A DNA stretch of 64,000 bases from Rhabdornis inornatus (GCA_013397075.1 VWZS01007622.1:124001-188000), one strand, 5' to 3'; positions 37,096 through 50,490 are shown, counted from the stretch's first letter. Notes: a model not told the origin generated them from the letters alone. Program-made: numbers and translations.

Positions 37096-39259
37096 ACCTG
37101 AGTAGCTGAAGGTCATGGGTCTACAGACTGGAAATGCTGTTTTGAATCACCTGATGGTATTTGTTTCCGCATATTGGGGTGAGGAATGACTTCTTCTAGC
37201 CTTATTCTTCCTGTAATTTGTAATCCTTGGCTGAGTTTCTAAAAGGTGTTTTCTCCACCTTACATTGTGCTTTGAATGCCCTGATATTGTTTTACAAGTT
37301 TCCTGTGGTCAAACAGTTTGCCAAAGTTTTACACATGGGGTCAAAAAGGAAAACCTTTTCAGACATCAAGTTATTGAAGACAGGGGGACACACTGGGAAA
37401 ATAAATTGCCACCAGCATGAACTGAAGTGAAAATATTTGTTAACTTGCTGTCAGACACAGATTTTTTCTATCCTGAGAAAAATTACAGACCCTTTAATTT
37501 TTCTTCTGTACCTGTTGTTTTTAAATGAAGATTTTCTTTACTTCCCTTATTGTTTTGTTCTGCTTCCTTTCAGACTACTTCAGAAAGAGCTTTCTCCATG
37601 TCTTTATTATAATTTCCTTGGAGTGTTTAAATATTTGGGGGCTTTTTTGTAAAAGCCTATGTTTCTGACAGGTAAGAGGACAGAACAATATTGGATTCTA
37701 GTAACCAAGATTTGATATGTAATGTTCATCAAAGCCACATATGTAATATTCATAAAGAGCTGGATCTGTGGCTGCGCTGGTCAAAGAAGAGAATTCTGTT
37801 GATTCCTGTGGCTTAGGATTACATGCAAAATGGTATTCTGCTAATACTTCTTTTAAATAGTTTAAATACCTTTTTTTCAGACCCAAAGTGAGGACTCTCT
37901 TCTTTCATCAGGGCAAGACTTGGCACAGTCTGTTTCACATACCAGAAGAAAACAAACAAGCAAACAACAACAACAACAAAAAGAAAAAAGCTTCAATGTA
38001 TTTTCCTTTTGTAATTTGTTCAATGAGTTTGACAAACAGACAAAATTTGTGTTCAAGATGAGAATGCATGATTATATTCAGTGATCTCAAATCAAATTTA
38101 AAACTTCCTTCATATTGTTCTAATGAAAATCATGATAGAGTCAAAGCAAGAAAAAGTAGAATCAAAACAGAAAATACGCATTTGCTTCCCCCGCCCCCTT
38201 CCTTTTTCTAGCAATATTCAACTGTGAATGCTTCAGTTCATCACTTCATTCTGCTGCAGTGCAGCTGACTGGTGGTAATCCAGGTACCAGCCATATCACC
38301 TCTCATGATGTTTGCAATTCCCTTCCCACAATGGAATTTGCTCTTAAATACCAGGCAGGTAAAAATGAAGTAGATGAAGGAAAGTGTTATATTTTATTGT
38401 GTTGTGTAGCTTAAGTCGGTGCTCTTGGATTTGATAATCTGCAGTGTGCCAGACAAGAGGTAGAAGGCTTCCTACACAGATGTTTACATGACTTTATAAA
38501 AGCAGACAAAGTCATGAAATAAGTTAGTACCTCCCACTGTATTTTGAGAGGGTATATGTAGTGTACACGAGTAGTTAGGCACCGTGGGTATGGCATTAAA
38601 GCTTCCAGTGTACAAATAGATGTTCCAATTTATCTCATTTGAGAAAATTGCAGCCTTTTTGGCTGTGCTGGGATCAGTCAAGAAACTGAAATAAGGATTC
38701 TCTCCCTACTTGCATGAAATGTTTAAATTACTTAACTTAGAGAGATGATCACACTGGGAAATACTTAATATGATGTGCCAAATCCTTAGCAAATATAAAT
38801 TGACATGGCTCCATTGAATTCTCCAGCCAAGGATTAGAGCTGATTGAAAAACAGGAAATGGCAATGAAAAAAATCAATCAGCTGAAAATACCTACTTTCG
38901 TTTAATTCCATTTGTTCCCAAAGTTTTTGTTTCATTTTGTTTTCATTTTACTTTTGCTATTTTTCCTTATGATGTCTTGCAGACCTGTGAGGTTTTTCTT
39001 CTTTCTTCAGGTTTGCTTTTATATTTTTGATGATATAAAAGAGAATATGAAGGAACAGAGAATATCTGTGACCAAAAAGATGAGAAGAACTCAACTTGGA
39101 ATTTTCCTTTCTGTGAAATTGTCAGATTCTTTTTGTTCCAGTTTTTTTTTTTCTGTATGAATTCATTTTTTCTTGCAAACTTGCAAGTAGATCTGTTGAC
39201 TGAATGTTGCTGAAGTATCTTAAACAAGTACCTTTATCACTTTCACTGCTTTGTGCCCA
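37096..39259. other. No gene seen; CAA/AAAC simple repeat inside
   Basis: AT-rich sequence without convincing exons. A (CAA)n-type simple repeat lies at 37947-37990. Confidence 0.5.
37947..37990. repeat. (CAA)n / AAAC simple repeat
   Basis: Units of AAAC and then CAA in tandem, ending in an A-rich stretch. Confidence 0.85.
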
Positions 39260-39279
39260 TTTTTGTGGCCCTTCAGGTG

Positions 39280-39960
39280 GTGATGCACTGGTTGGTTCAC
39301 GCTTTAGTCCTGTTCTGTGTTATCAAGGCAGTCTTGTTAAGAATGCAACAGGAAACTACTCTTGAGGACTGCACTGAGAGCAGTAGCTGGGTGTGCAGCT
39401 GCAGTGAGAGCTGCAGGTTGTGCCCTGGCTGGGGGACATGGTGAGAACCCCAGGAAAGGGACCATGACACGGTGCTGGGACCTGTGGCACCAGGGGATTG
39501 GACACTGGGACACAACAGGAGCTGATGAGTCTGGGCAAGACCCCAGACTGTGTGGGTGCACAGACTGTGAGGATGGAAAAGCCCAGGGATTCCTTTCTTC
39601 AGGGTCTCTCCCTGGAGGCACCAGCTCGAGCTGTGCCTGTGTTCCTGCACCATGATTAAATGATTTTGAGGGTCCAGATGTCTGAGACACTGCTGTGGGA
39701 AACCCAGGGCTGAGCTGGTAAGGAAAGCCTGTCTGGCTGTGAGTGTGGGGTGTGCAGGGAGCCAAGAGGGGCAGCCCTGGGGTCACTGGAGCCACCCACT
39801 GCAAAGGGGCCTTGGTCTCAGCAGTCACAGACTGGAGTGATGGGAGTGTGACTGCCAGCATGGCTCCTGGATGCTCAGACAGGAGAGTTTCCATAACATT
39901 TGAAACATGGCCACTCTTAGGCCTAGGAATCCTCTTTTTCCCTGAGAAGGGTGCAAAACT
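39280..39960. other. GC-rich block of unknown origin
   Basis: The block is clearly richer in G and C than both flanks, with abrupt edges around 39290 and 39960. Open frames up to 185 codons on the minus strand reflect the base composition and show no domain. No CR1 hallmark is visible. An old LTR or other retroelement fragment is plausible because of the sharp compositional boundary, but I found no defined TG...CA ends or target-site duplication. Confidence 0.35.
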
Positions 39961-42220
39961 CTAACTTAATGAGATTTTACTTGCAGCAAGATACTTCCAG
40001 TCTACTTTTCTTCTTCCCCCTTAATTTCTTAATGTAATTGCTTCTGGTTTTCTGCCTTCTCACTGTTAGAAATGTCATGTTGTTCAGTTATCAGCATGCT
40101 CATTTGGAGAAGTTTATTAAAGGTGACATAGACTTTCTGACATCCCAGTGGCAGAAAAGTAAAACGAATTTCATGGCTCATTTGGTAAAATGCTCTGTTT
40201 TGAATTGCTAGATTTAATGTGACTATTATCTGTTTAAGAAATTTTTTGTCCAAGAAACAGAGTATTTTCTGTGGAAGTAGTAATTAATGGCGGAGTGGGA
40301 AAGATGGTTCAACTGAATAATGTTGTATGAAGTGATTTAAAGCAAATTAAAGGTTTAGTGTGTTACTGGAACCACACTGCACTTCGATTTGTATTTTCCA
40401 TAGTTGAGCAGCACTCAGGTGTGTGGTTCATCTTTAGTTTTAGTTTAGGCATACCTTAAACAGTTGGAAGTGACAAGCTTTTCCTGCATAAGCAATGTCT
40501 GCTTTGTCCCTGTTCTGCATTTCCCACAGATGCAGAGATGCAGGTACACACTGAAATGCATTAGGTGTGCTCACTCTCAGTGCTCTCTAGGATGTTCATC
40601 TCAGTCAAGCCAGCTTTTCTTTCAGACCACGAATTCTCAGTTCAGAAGTTAGTCCAAATCCTTTATTGCTTTATGCAAATGAAGATTAAGAGACTAAATT
40701 TATTTGCTTGAGAGCATCTACTACATATTGTTGCAAGGAGGATGGGGGGTGAGGCCTAAATACATAGTGGATTTAAAAGATTTAAGAGTTGGAGAGCTCT
40801 TTTCAAAACATGTTCTTTTGGAGATCTACCTGTTTTCTATTTGCCTTAATCCTTGTTGTAGTGAATGAAGTTCAGACTTGAAGGTGCAGGAGAGAGTTTT
40901 GGTGTTGCTTGGTTAAATTTCACAGAACATGATGTGTCTCAAGCAGAAGTTTCTTATCTTTAGCAGAAACTACTTAACCAAGTAATATAAACCAGTGGTT
41001 ATTAAATTCCATTAGCTTTCTGCAGGGTTTTAGGAGAAAGTAAATAGCACAAGAGACATTTTAAAGATAATTTTAATTTCCCATGCTAACGTTAGGCCAC
41101 CATGTTTGAGAGAAACAGAAATGAACAAAACACAGCTAGGATGCCAGATTTATACTGCATCAGAATCCAGGTCTGTACTCTGAATGGTGATGTCTGTTGT
41201 ACAGAATGCTGCTACTTTATGTGAGCCTTAGACTTCAGGTCGCCTGCTGAAATACTATCCAGGTGTTTCCTGTGTGTTCTTAAGAGCAAGGCAGGTTTGG
41301 TGGAGATTCAGGAAAGACAGTGTGAAATTTTTGTTTGATCTTTTATTAGACTTGATGCAGTCTCGAATGTATTGGCCCTTGTAAGGATTGGGAGAACAGT
41401 CCATGATGGTTTGAGAGGTGCCTTTCAGTTCATGTCTCATATTTTTGCACTTGTTCAGGGTTTGTAAAAGTAGAAATAATAATTGACAGGGGAAAGAGCT
41501 GTTTGAAATAACATTTTAGAAATGTGTTTCTTTTAAATAAATGCTGAAAGATAAATTAAATACTTTGCTTCAGTATTTTGTGTTTTGAAGACAGTTGCTG
41601 GTTTTTTGTATCCAGACTTGGAAAGTGATAAATAATCATGGTTTTCTGTAAGTAATACCCACAGTTTTAGAGTTTTCTTTTAGGCTAAGATGAAGGGAGA
41701 CATAGTGGTAGAACAGAGAAGTACAGATGGAAACAAACAGAAAAGGTTGCAAATTTCTGATCTTTGGTTTGCATGAGGAGTGGTGAGAACACAGTTTTAT
41801 GTACAGAATGTGAATCATCCCTTATCACCTATTCTACTGTACAAAGTCTTTTGCATTTATAATTGATTGATTTGGCTGAAAAGTTTTTGTTGCTTTTAGA
41901 AATTATTATTTCTAATGCACATAATTCCAAGGGAATAGATGCTTCACATCTATACTGCTTTATCAGCTCTTTCTTTCCTCAAGTTACACAACTTTTTCTG
42001 CAACTGTTCACTGTTTTTTAAGAGACAGGGCCAGCAAAGCTAATTTTCTTGGAAGTGAAGTCAGCTCCAGTGGAACCAAGCTGAAGGGGACCACTCATCT
42101 GCGTCACAGTCACCTTGTATTATAGATATAGAAGAAGCTGAATATCAGAGTTTATTGTGGGGTTCAGATAGTTGTGCTTTGTTTATTCCTGTCTGTGAGA
42201 CAAGGTACTTTAAATATTGC
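39961..42220. other. No gene or clear repeat seen
   Basis: AT-rich sequence with only short open frames. Confidence 0.5.
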
Positions 42221-42224
42221 TTTG

Positions 42225-42362
42225 CTTTTGGGTGGTAAAGTTGGGAGATGATCTGAGGAAAGTACAGGTGCAAAAGATTAGTGACTTCCTGAAGTCACCT
42301 AGAAACGTAATGGCAGAATCACAAGAGGATTACAGATCCCTAGAGACCCAGTCTGTGCTTAA
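42225..42362 (+). repeat. MIR-like SINE fragment
   Basis: The phrases GTGACTTCCTGAAGTCACCT, then AATGGCAGAATCACAAGAGG, then CCCAGTCTGTGCTTAA follow the order of the MIR core and 3' part: 'gtgacttgcccaaggtcac', 'tggcagag..gggat', 'ccagtctgtgct'. It is heavily diverged, as expected for such old elements. Confidence 0.5.
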
Positions 42363-42839
42363 TATAAATTATTTTCTTTGCTCAGAGTACACTCAAATAG
42401 CAACTAGAGGAGGAAATTCACTCTCATTTAGTCTTAGTTTGTAGTCTGACACATAGCATGCCACATAGAGCAGTGGCTGCCAGTATTTAATGTTTGATCC
42501 ATTTTTCATATGTATGTGACCTTTCAAATATTTCAGGATGGAAATAGATTTGGACTTGATCCACATTTCATCTTCATCAAAACAAGTCTGAAGAATTTCA
42601 GCCTGCATCTAGCCTTTCCCACAAGACTCTTTCTGGGATTTGGAGAGATGTTTGCAGAAGAAAGAACTGTGAGAAATGCAAAGTATATTGGTGGAAGTTG
42701 TGCCAGACATTGCATACCCAGGGCAGTGTTTCTGGAAAAGCTGATCAGCAATTTCAGTGCTCTTAAACATAACAAAAATGGCAATAGTTGGTGGTGTTGA
42801 TGGCATCTGATTGAGTTTGAATCATTGAATCATTAGAAA

Positions 42840-43017
42840 TTATGCTGGCCACCCTGTGAGATGGGAAGCACTTATCTGCATTACACAAAGAAGAAGCTCA
42901 AAGGTGTAATAAATTAAGCAAGTTGTTCAAAGTCACACAGTGAATTATTAACTGAAGAGGGCTTGAACTCAGGTGTCCTGAATCCTAAACCCCATGTCTC
43001 ATTTACTAAGCCATCCT
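42840..43017 (+). repeat. MIR SINE
   Basis: The order of segments fits MIR well: CTGTGAGATGGGAAGCACTT, AAGAAGAAGCTCAAAGG, AAGTTGTTCAAAGTCACACA, GGGCTTGAACTCAGGTGTCC, and CATGTCTCATTTACTAAGCC. The GTCACACAGTGAATTATTAA part corresponds to the strongly conserved CORE region. This is the clearest ancient SINE in the window. Confidence 0.8.
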
Positions 43018-46000
43018 TCATAGCAGTTCATTGTTTCCTGTCATAGAGGGCTTTGCCCTGAGGGCTTGTAAGTGCCAGCCTTCTTGTAACAAAGCTATTC
43101 AAGTAAAAAGATTATTTTTATTGCTCTTTCTGTAATTAACTTTTCCTTTTGGACATAGGAAAAATTTTTGAGTTAGATTGATACCTATATGCAGGAGGAG
43201 TATGAGGGGAATGCATGAACACACAGAAACATCCCATAGCCCATAGGAAATGCATAAGTGCTCCATACCTTGCTGAGTGTAATTTAAAATAACATTGCCC
43301 TCACTATAATTCATCTCATTGTTCCAGTGAAGCAGACTAGCATGGGGTCAGATTAATAATTTAGACAGTCTTACCCCTCAGCTTTCTTCCTCTTCAACAG
43401 AAGGGTTAGGATTTAGCAGAACACCATTGTTGCAGCTTTTGAAGACTTTAATTGGTGTTTCAAAGGGTATAACCTCATTCATTCACAGAGCATTTTTCAT
43501 TCTTTTTTTCTTCTCTTCATAAGTTGATACAGTTCAGGTTTGCTTGTTTTTCAGGATTTTTTCCCCCCAAAATATTTGTAAGTAGTTTGATGTACAAAGG
43601 AGTTAGAAGAAATCTGTGCTGTCATCTGTCATTCATTCAAGTCCAAAGCCAGTTGAAATAGCTTAGAGCACTTCTTTTGTTTCATGCAGAACTGAATTTC
43701 TCAACACTTAAAGAAGCAGTGGTTGGAGACACATAACCTTGTCTTTGATTCAGTCTTTTCTGGCACCTCTGTTTCACTTCTGCTTGTCACCTTTCTGTAG
43801 TATTATTGCAATATCTGAATGGAACCTTTGCTGTTTGCCCTATTCCAAGCATCTCTTGAGCAGAGAAAAAGTAAAGAACACTGTAAGATATTGTGATAAA
43901 AATATTTTGAAATCACTTCATGCAATGAACAAAATAAAGGTTGAACAAAGATCCACTGACTTGAAAACAGAAAACCAAATTCAGTTATGAGTTAATATAT
44001 TTTCATTGATTTCAGACATGTAATCAGTGACTTTATGTCATTAACAGTCTTTCACTTTAATGTAGATTTACATTTGTAAGGTAGACCATCCTTACAGCCA
44101 CCTGGAATCTCTTATCCTGTTAAAATTCAGTATGGTACTGGATGTCTGTTTTCTGATGTTTGCAACGTAAAGCAACAGTTTACATACTCTGACCACTACA
44201 GTCCTGCTCTACAACTCTAACCCTAGTCTTGAGGTTATTGAAAAAAAAAAATTGATGTCTAAAAACTGGGATTTAAAAGTGTAAATTAATTTACACTACT
44301 CCTCACTTTATTGGGGAAATGTAACAACAACATATATGGATTTTGGGGAAATTTTCATCCCTTTCCATCTTGGTATCGTAACCTGTTCCTAGTTTTAACA
44401 GTCAGTATAATCTGGGTACCAAGTAGTGCTCCAGTATTCAATATGTGATATACCTTCCAAATTGAAAGAATAATTCCAGCTTTTGTAGCCTGCTGTACTG
44501 AACCTTAGTAGTAGGTGTGAGTATAACCTAACAGCTGATTATCCAAAATTAATGATCAAATGTAAAAAATACCTTTTGATACGTGTCTTCATCTTTCTTC
44601 TGAGAATCTGAGTTCTCTGGGTTCCATAACAATTCGCATTTTAAAGTCCCCAGTTTCAAACCTTAATTGTAAATTTTTGAGCATAAATCCAAATTGCTGT
44701 AGCTGACCCAAATTTCTTATTAAAATCTGCTGATATCAACTCTCTATGTATGATTTTATATCATGTAAAGGGAAAGCATCACTTCAGCTTTGTACTTGTT
44801 TCCAAAATCCCAGTGCTTACTCTAGGATTTAGTATAAGATCAGTATTTGTTGCTACTTGAAAATCAGTAACAAGGCATTCAGAGTCAAAATACCCACTTC
44901 TAATTTCTCTCTGCTGTCCCTTGGGTAGTTGAACAATAATGCCATGGGAGCATCCCCTGTGATATGGAATCCCAACCCACAGCAGCTACTGAAATCTCCC
45001 TATGCTGGTGTTTCATTTTCTGTCACAACCCTGGAGCAGTGTGTCAGTTTTCTGTACCATCCTAAGCACTAAGAGTTTGCAGTTCTGCCAGTTTTTAGCT
45101 GACAAAGTTGATGGATTTGTGCCATACCTTTCTGGATAAGGAAACAGTCTTCTGTGGTGTACACGGAGCTGAATTTTTTCATATTCTTTTAATAGAATAT
45201 TTATGCAAATTACTGGATCAGGAAGCAGGTCAGTATAACCCAATAAATACTATTCTTGGGTTTGTTCTAAAAGAAATCATTTAAATTATAGAAACGTGAT
45301 TAGTGCATGTAGATTGCTTACGCAGGTGGGGTTAGTAATGAACCCCTGGGAAGCAGCCTTGGATTCCTTTGCAGTAGTTGTATGTGAAAGGTGAGGAAAT
45401 CTGGAGTAGTGATGTTAACTCTGTTCTTCCTCTGCTTACCTGCTCAGTTCTTGCCATGCTCTCTCCCCTTTGTTCATTGATGTCTCATTGTCTCACAATT
45501 TCCTTCTCCCCCACACCCGAATTTAGCATTTTTCTCCTTGGCTTTCACCAGATATCACTGTCATCTCTATTTCACTCACTTCTTTCTGTCCTTACTCTAA
45601 ACATTTTCTCTGCTCAACCACCCCACCAACTCCATCCCTGTCCTTCCAAAGAGCTGGACCAGAAGGCAGGAAGGTAATGAATTCTTCTAACTGCTGCTGC
45701 TGCCAGAGATTTGAACTTGTGAAGAAGTGAATGCCTTCTTATAGGGCTTAGGGAGAGAGCTGCTGGGTGCAAGGACATGGGAATGAGTGGAAGAGAGCTC
45801 CCTGCCTAGTGTGGAAAGGCAGGAGAGGTCAAAGTTTATGATAGACATGAAACCAAGCTTACAGTCTGTCCTGTGCACCATGGTAGTGTTGGTCATGTAT
45901 TAGAAAAGGAACTCTGCTTTCAGTATTAGCCATAGTTCACTTGTTTGAAGCCTTTTGAACAGTATAGGAGTCCTCCCTTTGTTGGCAGCGGTCCTTGAAC

Positions 46001-46869
46001 AACATCTGTGGCAGGGTTGCTTTGGATTCTGGTGGTGTCATAGTTTTAAAATTTTGTGGTCATTTTTAAGAGAGCAGACAGCCTCAGATTTTAAAATTTG
46101 TGTATTAAGTGAGGTTGGTTGAGGGCAGCAGTGTCTTAGACTATCCATCATCGATGAAAACTTTGCTTTGGGAGGGAGGCCACTGGTTGAGAAGGCAGCA
46201 CTTTACACAGATTCAGTGTGACAATCTGATACAGGAGCCACAGAACTTTGAATGACAGGTTGAGCTGAGGCTCTGTCTATTCATGGGCATCAAAAGGTAG
46301 TGTAACCTTACTGTTGAGTTACTAACTTCAGTGTCCAAAGAGAGCCTGTTATGCCTTGTCAGACTCCCCCTCAGAGTTCCCTGCACGTAGGAGCCTTTGA
46401 TGCCAGTTTTAAAATGACTGTGTTGTGTTGTGGCACAGTTAAAGAGCTGCCACGCTTCATCCCAGTGATGGGAATGGGTTGTTGTCTGGGGAATTGTATG
46501 TGTAGTGGCTGATAAACTAGTATGTTAATCCTATTAATGCTTGTGTGAATCCACTAATTCTGGCAGTGTTGCACTGTGACACGGTAACAGGATTGTATGG
46601 CTGATGCAGGTCCATAGCTCGGAGTGAACTCTGTCATATCTTCAAAAGGTTGTTGCTATGATTAGCAGTTCCTTAAATGTTTTCCTAGAAATTGTAGAAT
46701 AGTTGTGGTTCTCCTGAGGTTGCAGATACTGTCTCACGTATTTTCTGCAAAAAGAGCTGGATTGAAAGCCCAAGTACAGAGTCTTAAATGGAGTCAAGAA
46801 CAGGATCTGTTTTGGTAGCAGCTCAACAGGGGAGTTTACAGCATCCTCAATAATAGCAACAATAATACT
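43018..46869. other. No gene seen
   Basis: AT-rich intron-like sequence. Short open frames, including 45378-45677 on the plus strand, are not recognisable. Confidence 0.5.
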
Positions 46870-46985
46870 TCTTCACACTTGCATTAACATTTTTATCTGT
46901 AGTTTTTGAAGAGTTTTATGAAGATAATGCATTCTCCATTTTACAAATGCAAGACTAGAAAGCTTAATTCCTGAAGGTGAGAGTG
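46870..46985 (+). repeat. MIR-like SINE 5' fragment
   Basis: TTGAAGAGTTTTATGAAGAT, then TCCATTTTACAAATGCAAGA and AAGCTTAATTCCTGAAGG resemble the MIR segment 'cattttacagatgaggaaactgaggc...ttaagtgactt'. The match is partial. Confidence 0.4.
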
Positions 46986-48494
46986 ACTCAACTAGAGAGA
47001 CCTTGGAGGAAAAAGTATTATTCAAAAAATTCCTTTCTGTCACTTTGTATTTTCTCTCACTCTATAAAATATGCTCTTAGTGTTCTCATGTCTAATTATG
47101 CATTCTCTCCACACTCAGGTGTGTGTCACAGGTGGTCTAAGCTGTGTAATTTCTCTGAAGTTGGTGGTTCTGCCTCTACCACTTATCTCTTGTCTGTGTT
47201 TTTCAGTAAACTTTCCTCAAGGTAATTTCCATTTCGTTTGTGTGTTTATTTTGACACCATTTTTGTGCTTCCTCTCTGCTAGTGCTGTTTGAACAGTTTG
47301 GAAGGATGGATTTTGTTTAGGTTCAAGAATCCCCTCAATATTTGTTTTAGAGGAAGGGAACCTGTGGGCATGCTGCCTTTGAATTGGTCCTTGCAACCAT
47401 CTCACCAGGAACACGTGCCCTGTATTCCTTTTCTTCCCTCTGCGAGCTCCTACAGAAAGGATCCCATTTGTTTCCCCCTCTCATGTCTGTGTGTCGTGTT
47501 CCTGGTGCAAATGCAGATGGTTGATTAGTTAGCACTGCCAGGCTTTACAAAGACTTCTTGCGATTTCACATGGCTTTGAATGCTAATAAAAGATTTGTTG
47601 TTTCATTTCTGAGTCTTGTAAGTAAACATTTCCACAGTGGATGCACTCAGAGGAGGAAGCTGCTAATTATGTTTGTGCCCCTCTCTCCCTGCTGGTACCT
47701 GTTTCTCCCTCATGGTTAGGGGCTGTTGACACAGCACCAGTCGTTTATCCTGCTTGGGGATGGATTCATACATCTCTGGTTAGGTGGTGGAGATAGAAGC
47801 ACAGAAACAGGAAAGAGTATTTTCTCTCAGCAATGGAAACAGAACATTGTCACAGAAGTGTTCTCTTTTTATACCAGGCCTCACTAGCTGTTGCCATTTG
47901 AAACAATTGCTTTAGCAGAGTCCAGAATTCAGAATATTGTAGTAACATTCTTAGCTATTCTTACTGCTTAATCTTTTCATCAAGCTAAGACAACCAGTAG
48001 TGAAGAATGGAATAGGAACCTGTGCCTTCTGTGTCTCCCTGTAATCTTTGATCTGGAAAGAGGTTTTGCAAGAAAACCTTAATTCTTTGATTTCCAGTTC
48101 TCGGATAGATGGAATTTAATTTCCCTCCTATTGTCTCTCTGCCACCTTATCTTCACACGTCTTGTAGTAAGTTGTTAGGCTGCCCAGATTTTCATACTGG
48201 CATGTTGCCAATCACATGAATAGTCTTTGTATCTTTGAAGCCAAGAGGGTTCAGAGAAAAAAAGGTAAATATTCCAAGAATGTTTGATATATGAACAAGC
48301 TATGAAGCACTGTGGCAGCAGAAACATGTACTGAGCTACTTCCAGCTCATTAAAGCTGTTCCAGTGAGACAAGGGGTCTTCTAATATCCTGCTGACATTA
48401 GAAATGTGCTTCAGCACTTCACACAGAGAGTTCCTAAATATAGTCAGAACAATGACTTTAATAGTAGTAATTTTATGTAGCAGCTGTAAGAGGT

Positions 48495-48680
48495 AGATCT
48501 CAAAGCATTCAATATGTAAAGCAAACAGTGTTAATTCCATTCTGCAGATGGGAGAACTGATTTAGGCTGGGGAGGTGAAGTGAATTGCAAACATGATGCA
48601 GAAGGCCATGGACAAAAGCATGAATAAAGCTTAGGTCTCAAGTCTAGTGTCCTGTGCCTAGTGCCATTGCCATGTTGCTG
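48495..48680 (+). repeat. MIR-like SINE
   Basis: CTCAAAGCATTC, then ATTCTGCAGATGGGAGAACT, GGTGAAGTGAATTGCAAAC, GAATAAAGCTTAGGTCTCAA and GTGCCTAGTGCCATTGCC follow the order of a MIR element from the 'attttacagatggggaaact' part to the 3' end. It is diverged but colinear. Confidence 0.6.
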
Positions 48681-49577
48681 TTATAAAGGACATTCTAATG
48701 TAGCTTGGATATGTGTGTTCTTGACCACGATCACAGCCAGGTCAATTGTCCAGCCCCTTCTGATACTTCCAGTTTGGAATTGGACTGGGTAAGTATCTCT
48801 CAGCATTGCTTACGAAGCTGTTGTGTACCGAGGCTCTGTCCCAGATTCCAGGATGCAGTCACATGACTCCACAGAGATCAAAAGCCAGTGTACCTCAGCC
48901 TAAAATTTCTCTGAATTTGGCCCATCTTCTCTAGTAGCAGAGCAGTGCTGCTGCTTGCTCTGTCAGCCAAAAGTGTCTGTGCAGCATGTGAGGAATGGCT
49001 GTCTTCCAGTGCTTTAGCAAGGCTGGACAATGTGCTATTAAACTGAGTGTATCAAATAGTAGGAGGAACACAGTCCTTAAAGGGCAGAGTGCAGACACAT
49101 TATAAGTGATCTATTTCTATCAGAGGGCTACACCTGGAACAATAATTCTGCAGGTTACCAGTAATGGCTGCTCTGCTATTAGAGGCATGTGATAGAGATT
49201 GATTCTGTACTAATAATTTCCTGTAATCACTTAATAAAAATTCTGTCCCATACATCTTTCCTTTTGTACGTTTTAAAGGATTGTGGTTGAATTTTGTTGT
49301 CTGAGGGTTAATTCCAAGTGAAAAATATTTACTGTAGGTCCTTGCAAGGTCAGGCTTATAGAACTGCAGGTAAATACTGTGCAAGTTCCTCAGTTTGCTC
49401 TTCTTTCAAATGAGTACTGCCTCCTGTACCTGTAGAATACCTCCTGGTTATCCCATCTGCTACAGAGCCTTTCTGCTCTGTAGCAGTAACAAGTACTCAC
49501 ACTGAGATATATAGTGCTTCTACGGGAAATAAATACCTATATTTCTATAATATCTGTATCTGTATTTATATCTATAT
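48681..49577. other. No gene seen
   Basis: A strong donor-like TGG|GTAAGT is at about 48789, and one frame is open before it, but the matching acceptor (about 48739) is poor. I did not call an exon. Confidence 0.4.
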
Positions 49578-49642
49578 CCCCAAGGGGGAATTGGAGTAGA
49601 TGACCTTTAAAAGTCTCTTCCAAGCTAAATCATCTATGATTT
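49578..49642 (+). mobile_element. CR1 LINE 3' tail, very short
   Basis: GGGAATTGGAGTAGATGACC, then TTTAAAAGTCTCTTCCAAGC and ATCTATGATTTG match the CR1 3' end ('ggactagatgacctttaaaggtctcttccaacc...tctatgatt'). Only about 60 bases remain. An AT-rich TATCTG-type simple sequence precedes it. Confidence 0.8.
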
Positions 49643-50490
49643 GACCACACCTTCCAGTCTGCAAGGTCAGATGAAACTGAATTGTTTTCCGTAGCAAATT
49701 TGAAACCAAGGTTTCTATAACAAAAGATGGAAAAGAAAACATTTAGTTTTCAGATATTTCAGGGATTCTGCTTTTGTTATCACCAGTCTGTATTGGTGTA
49801 GGCAATGCATGGTGTGTTTGCAGTGCTGGTACACTCAGCATACTTGCTGGGGCTTGTAGGGTAACTTGGTGTGTGATGACCTGTTCTGTTTTCTCCTCTA
49901 AGCAGTTATAGCCTTATACAAATGTACCTGTTGTAGCCAGATAGATGTTGATGGCCCTACAGAAGAGAATCAGATGAAGTAGGTTCGTCATGGCAGAGGA
50001 ATACAGAAAGTGTCAATTCTTTCAGAAGATTACGTGAGACTAATCAAGGACAGCAGAGCAAAGTTAGCCTTACTGGTAGGTTCTTTCTTGCAGTTATATT
50101 TTTATAATGATGTTTGCAATGCAAGAATCCTGATGGTGTTGGAATAAATCTCTCATGACCAGTCCTCAAAGACTATTGCTTGTTTCTTATAGTTCATAGG
50201 GTGGACAAAAGTAACTAATCATCAAACTCCAAGCTCAGTCTAATGCCAGTGCTTTAAATTAAATTACATACAGTTTTGGTGGCATCATTGGACCTCTCTC
50301 CAAGCTTTTGTGCGTGAGGTGCTGCCTGCTCAAATAAAGTGGCAATTTCAGCAAAAGAGACCAGTACTCAGGTGCTTACCCAGGAAGAAATATGAAGCAC
50401 TGAAAGAGCCAAAGCAAGAGGCTTCACTGTGAAAGAACCTTTCAGGCTGTCACAATGTGTGTAGTGGCTACAGAGATACCTGGTGGAAGA
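49643..50490. other. Spacer between two CR1 tails; no gene seen
   Basis: Ordinary AT-rich sequence without exon signals or recognised repeat. Confidence 0.5.

Noticed and set aside
37947..37990. CRISPR-like repeat array
   Set aside because: It is a simple CAA repeat without spacers, in a vertebrate-type genome.
39337..39894. 185-codon minus-strand open frame
   Set aside because: It lies in GC-rich DNA where stop codons are scarce; other frames are open too and the peptide is low in recognisable features.
42534..42797. Open segment after a TTTCAG acceptor
   Set aside because: Frame is open but composition is ordinary, there is no donor, and it is flanked by old SINE fragments.
48175..48540. 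121-codon minus-strand open frame
   Set aside because: It runs into the MIR-like SINE at its right end and has no recognisable protein features.
48739..48789. Small exon ending in a strong GTAAGT donor
   Set aside because: The acceptor is purine-rich and weak and the peptide is too short to judge.
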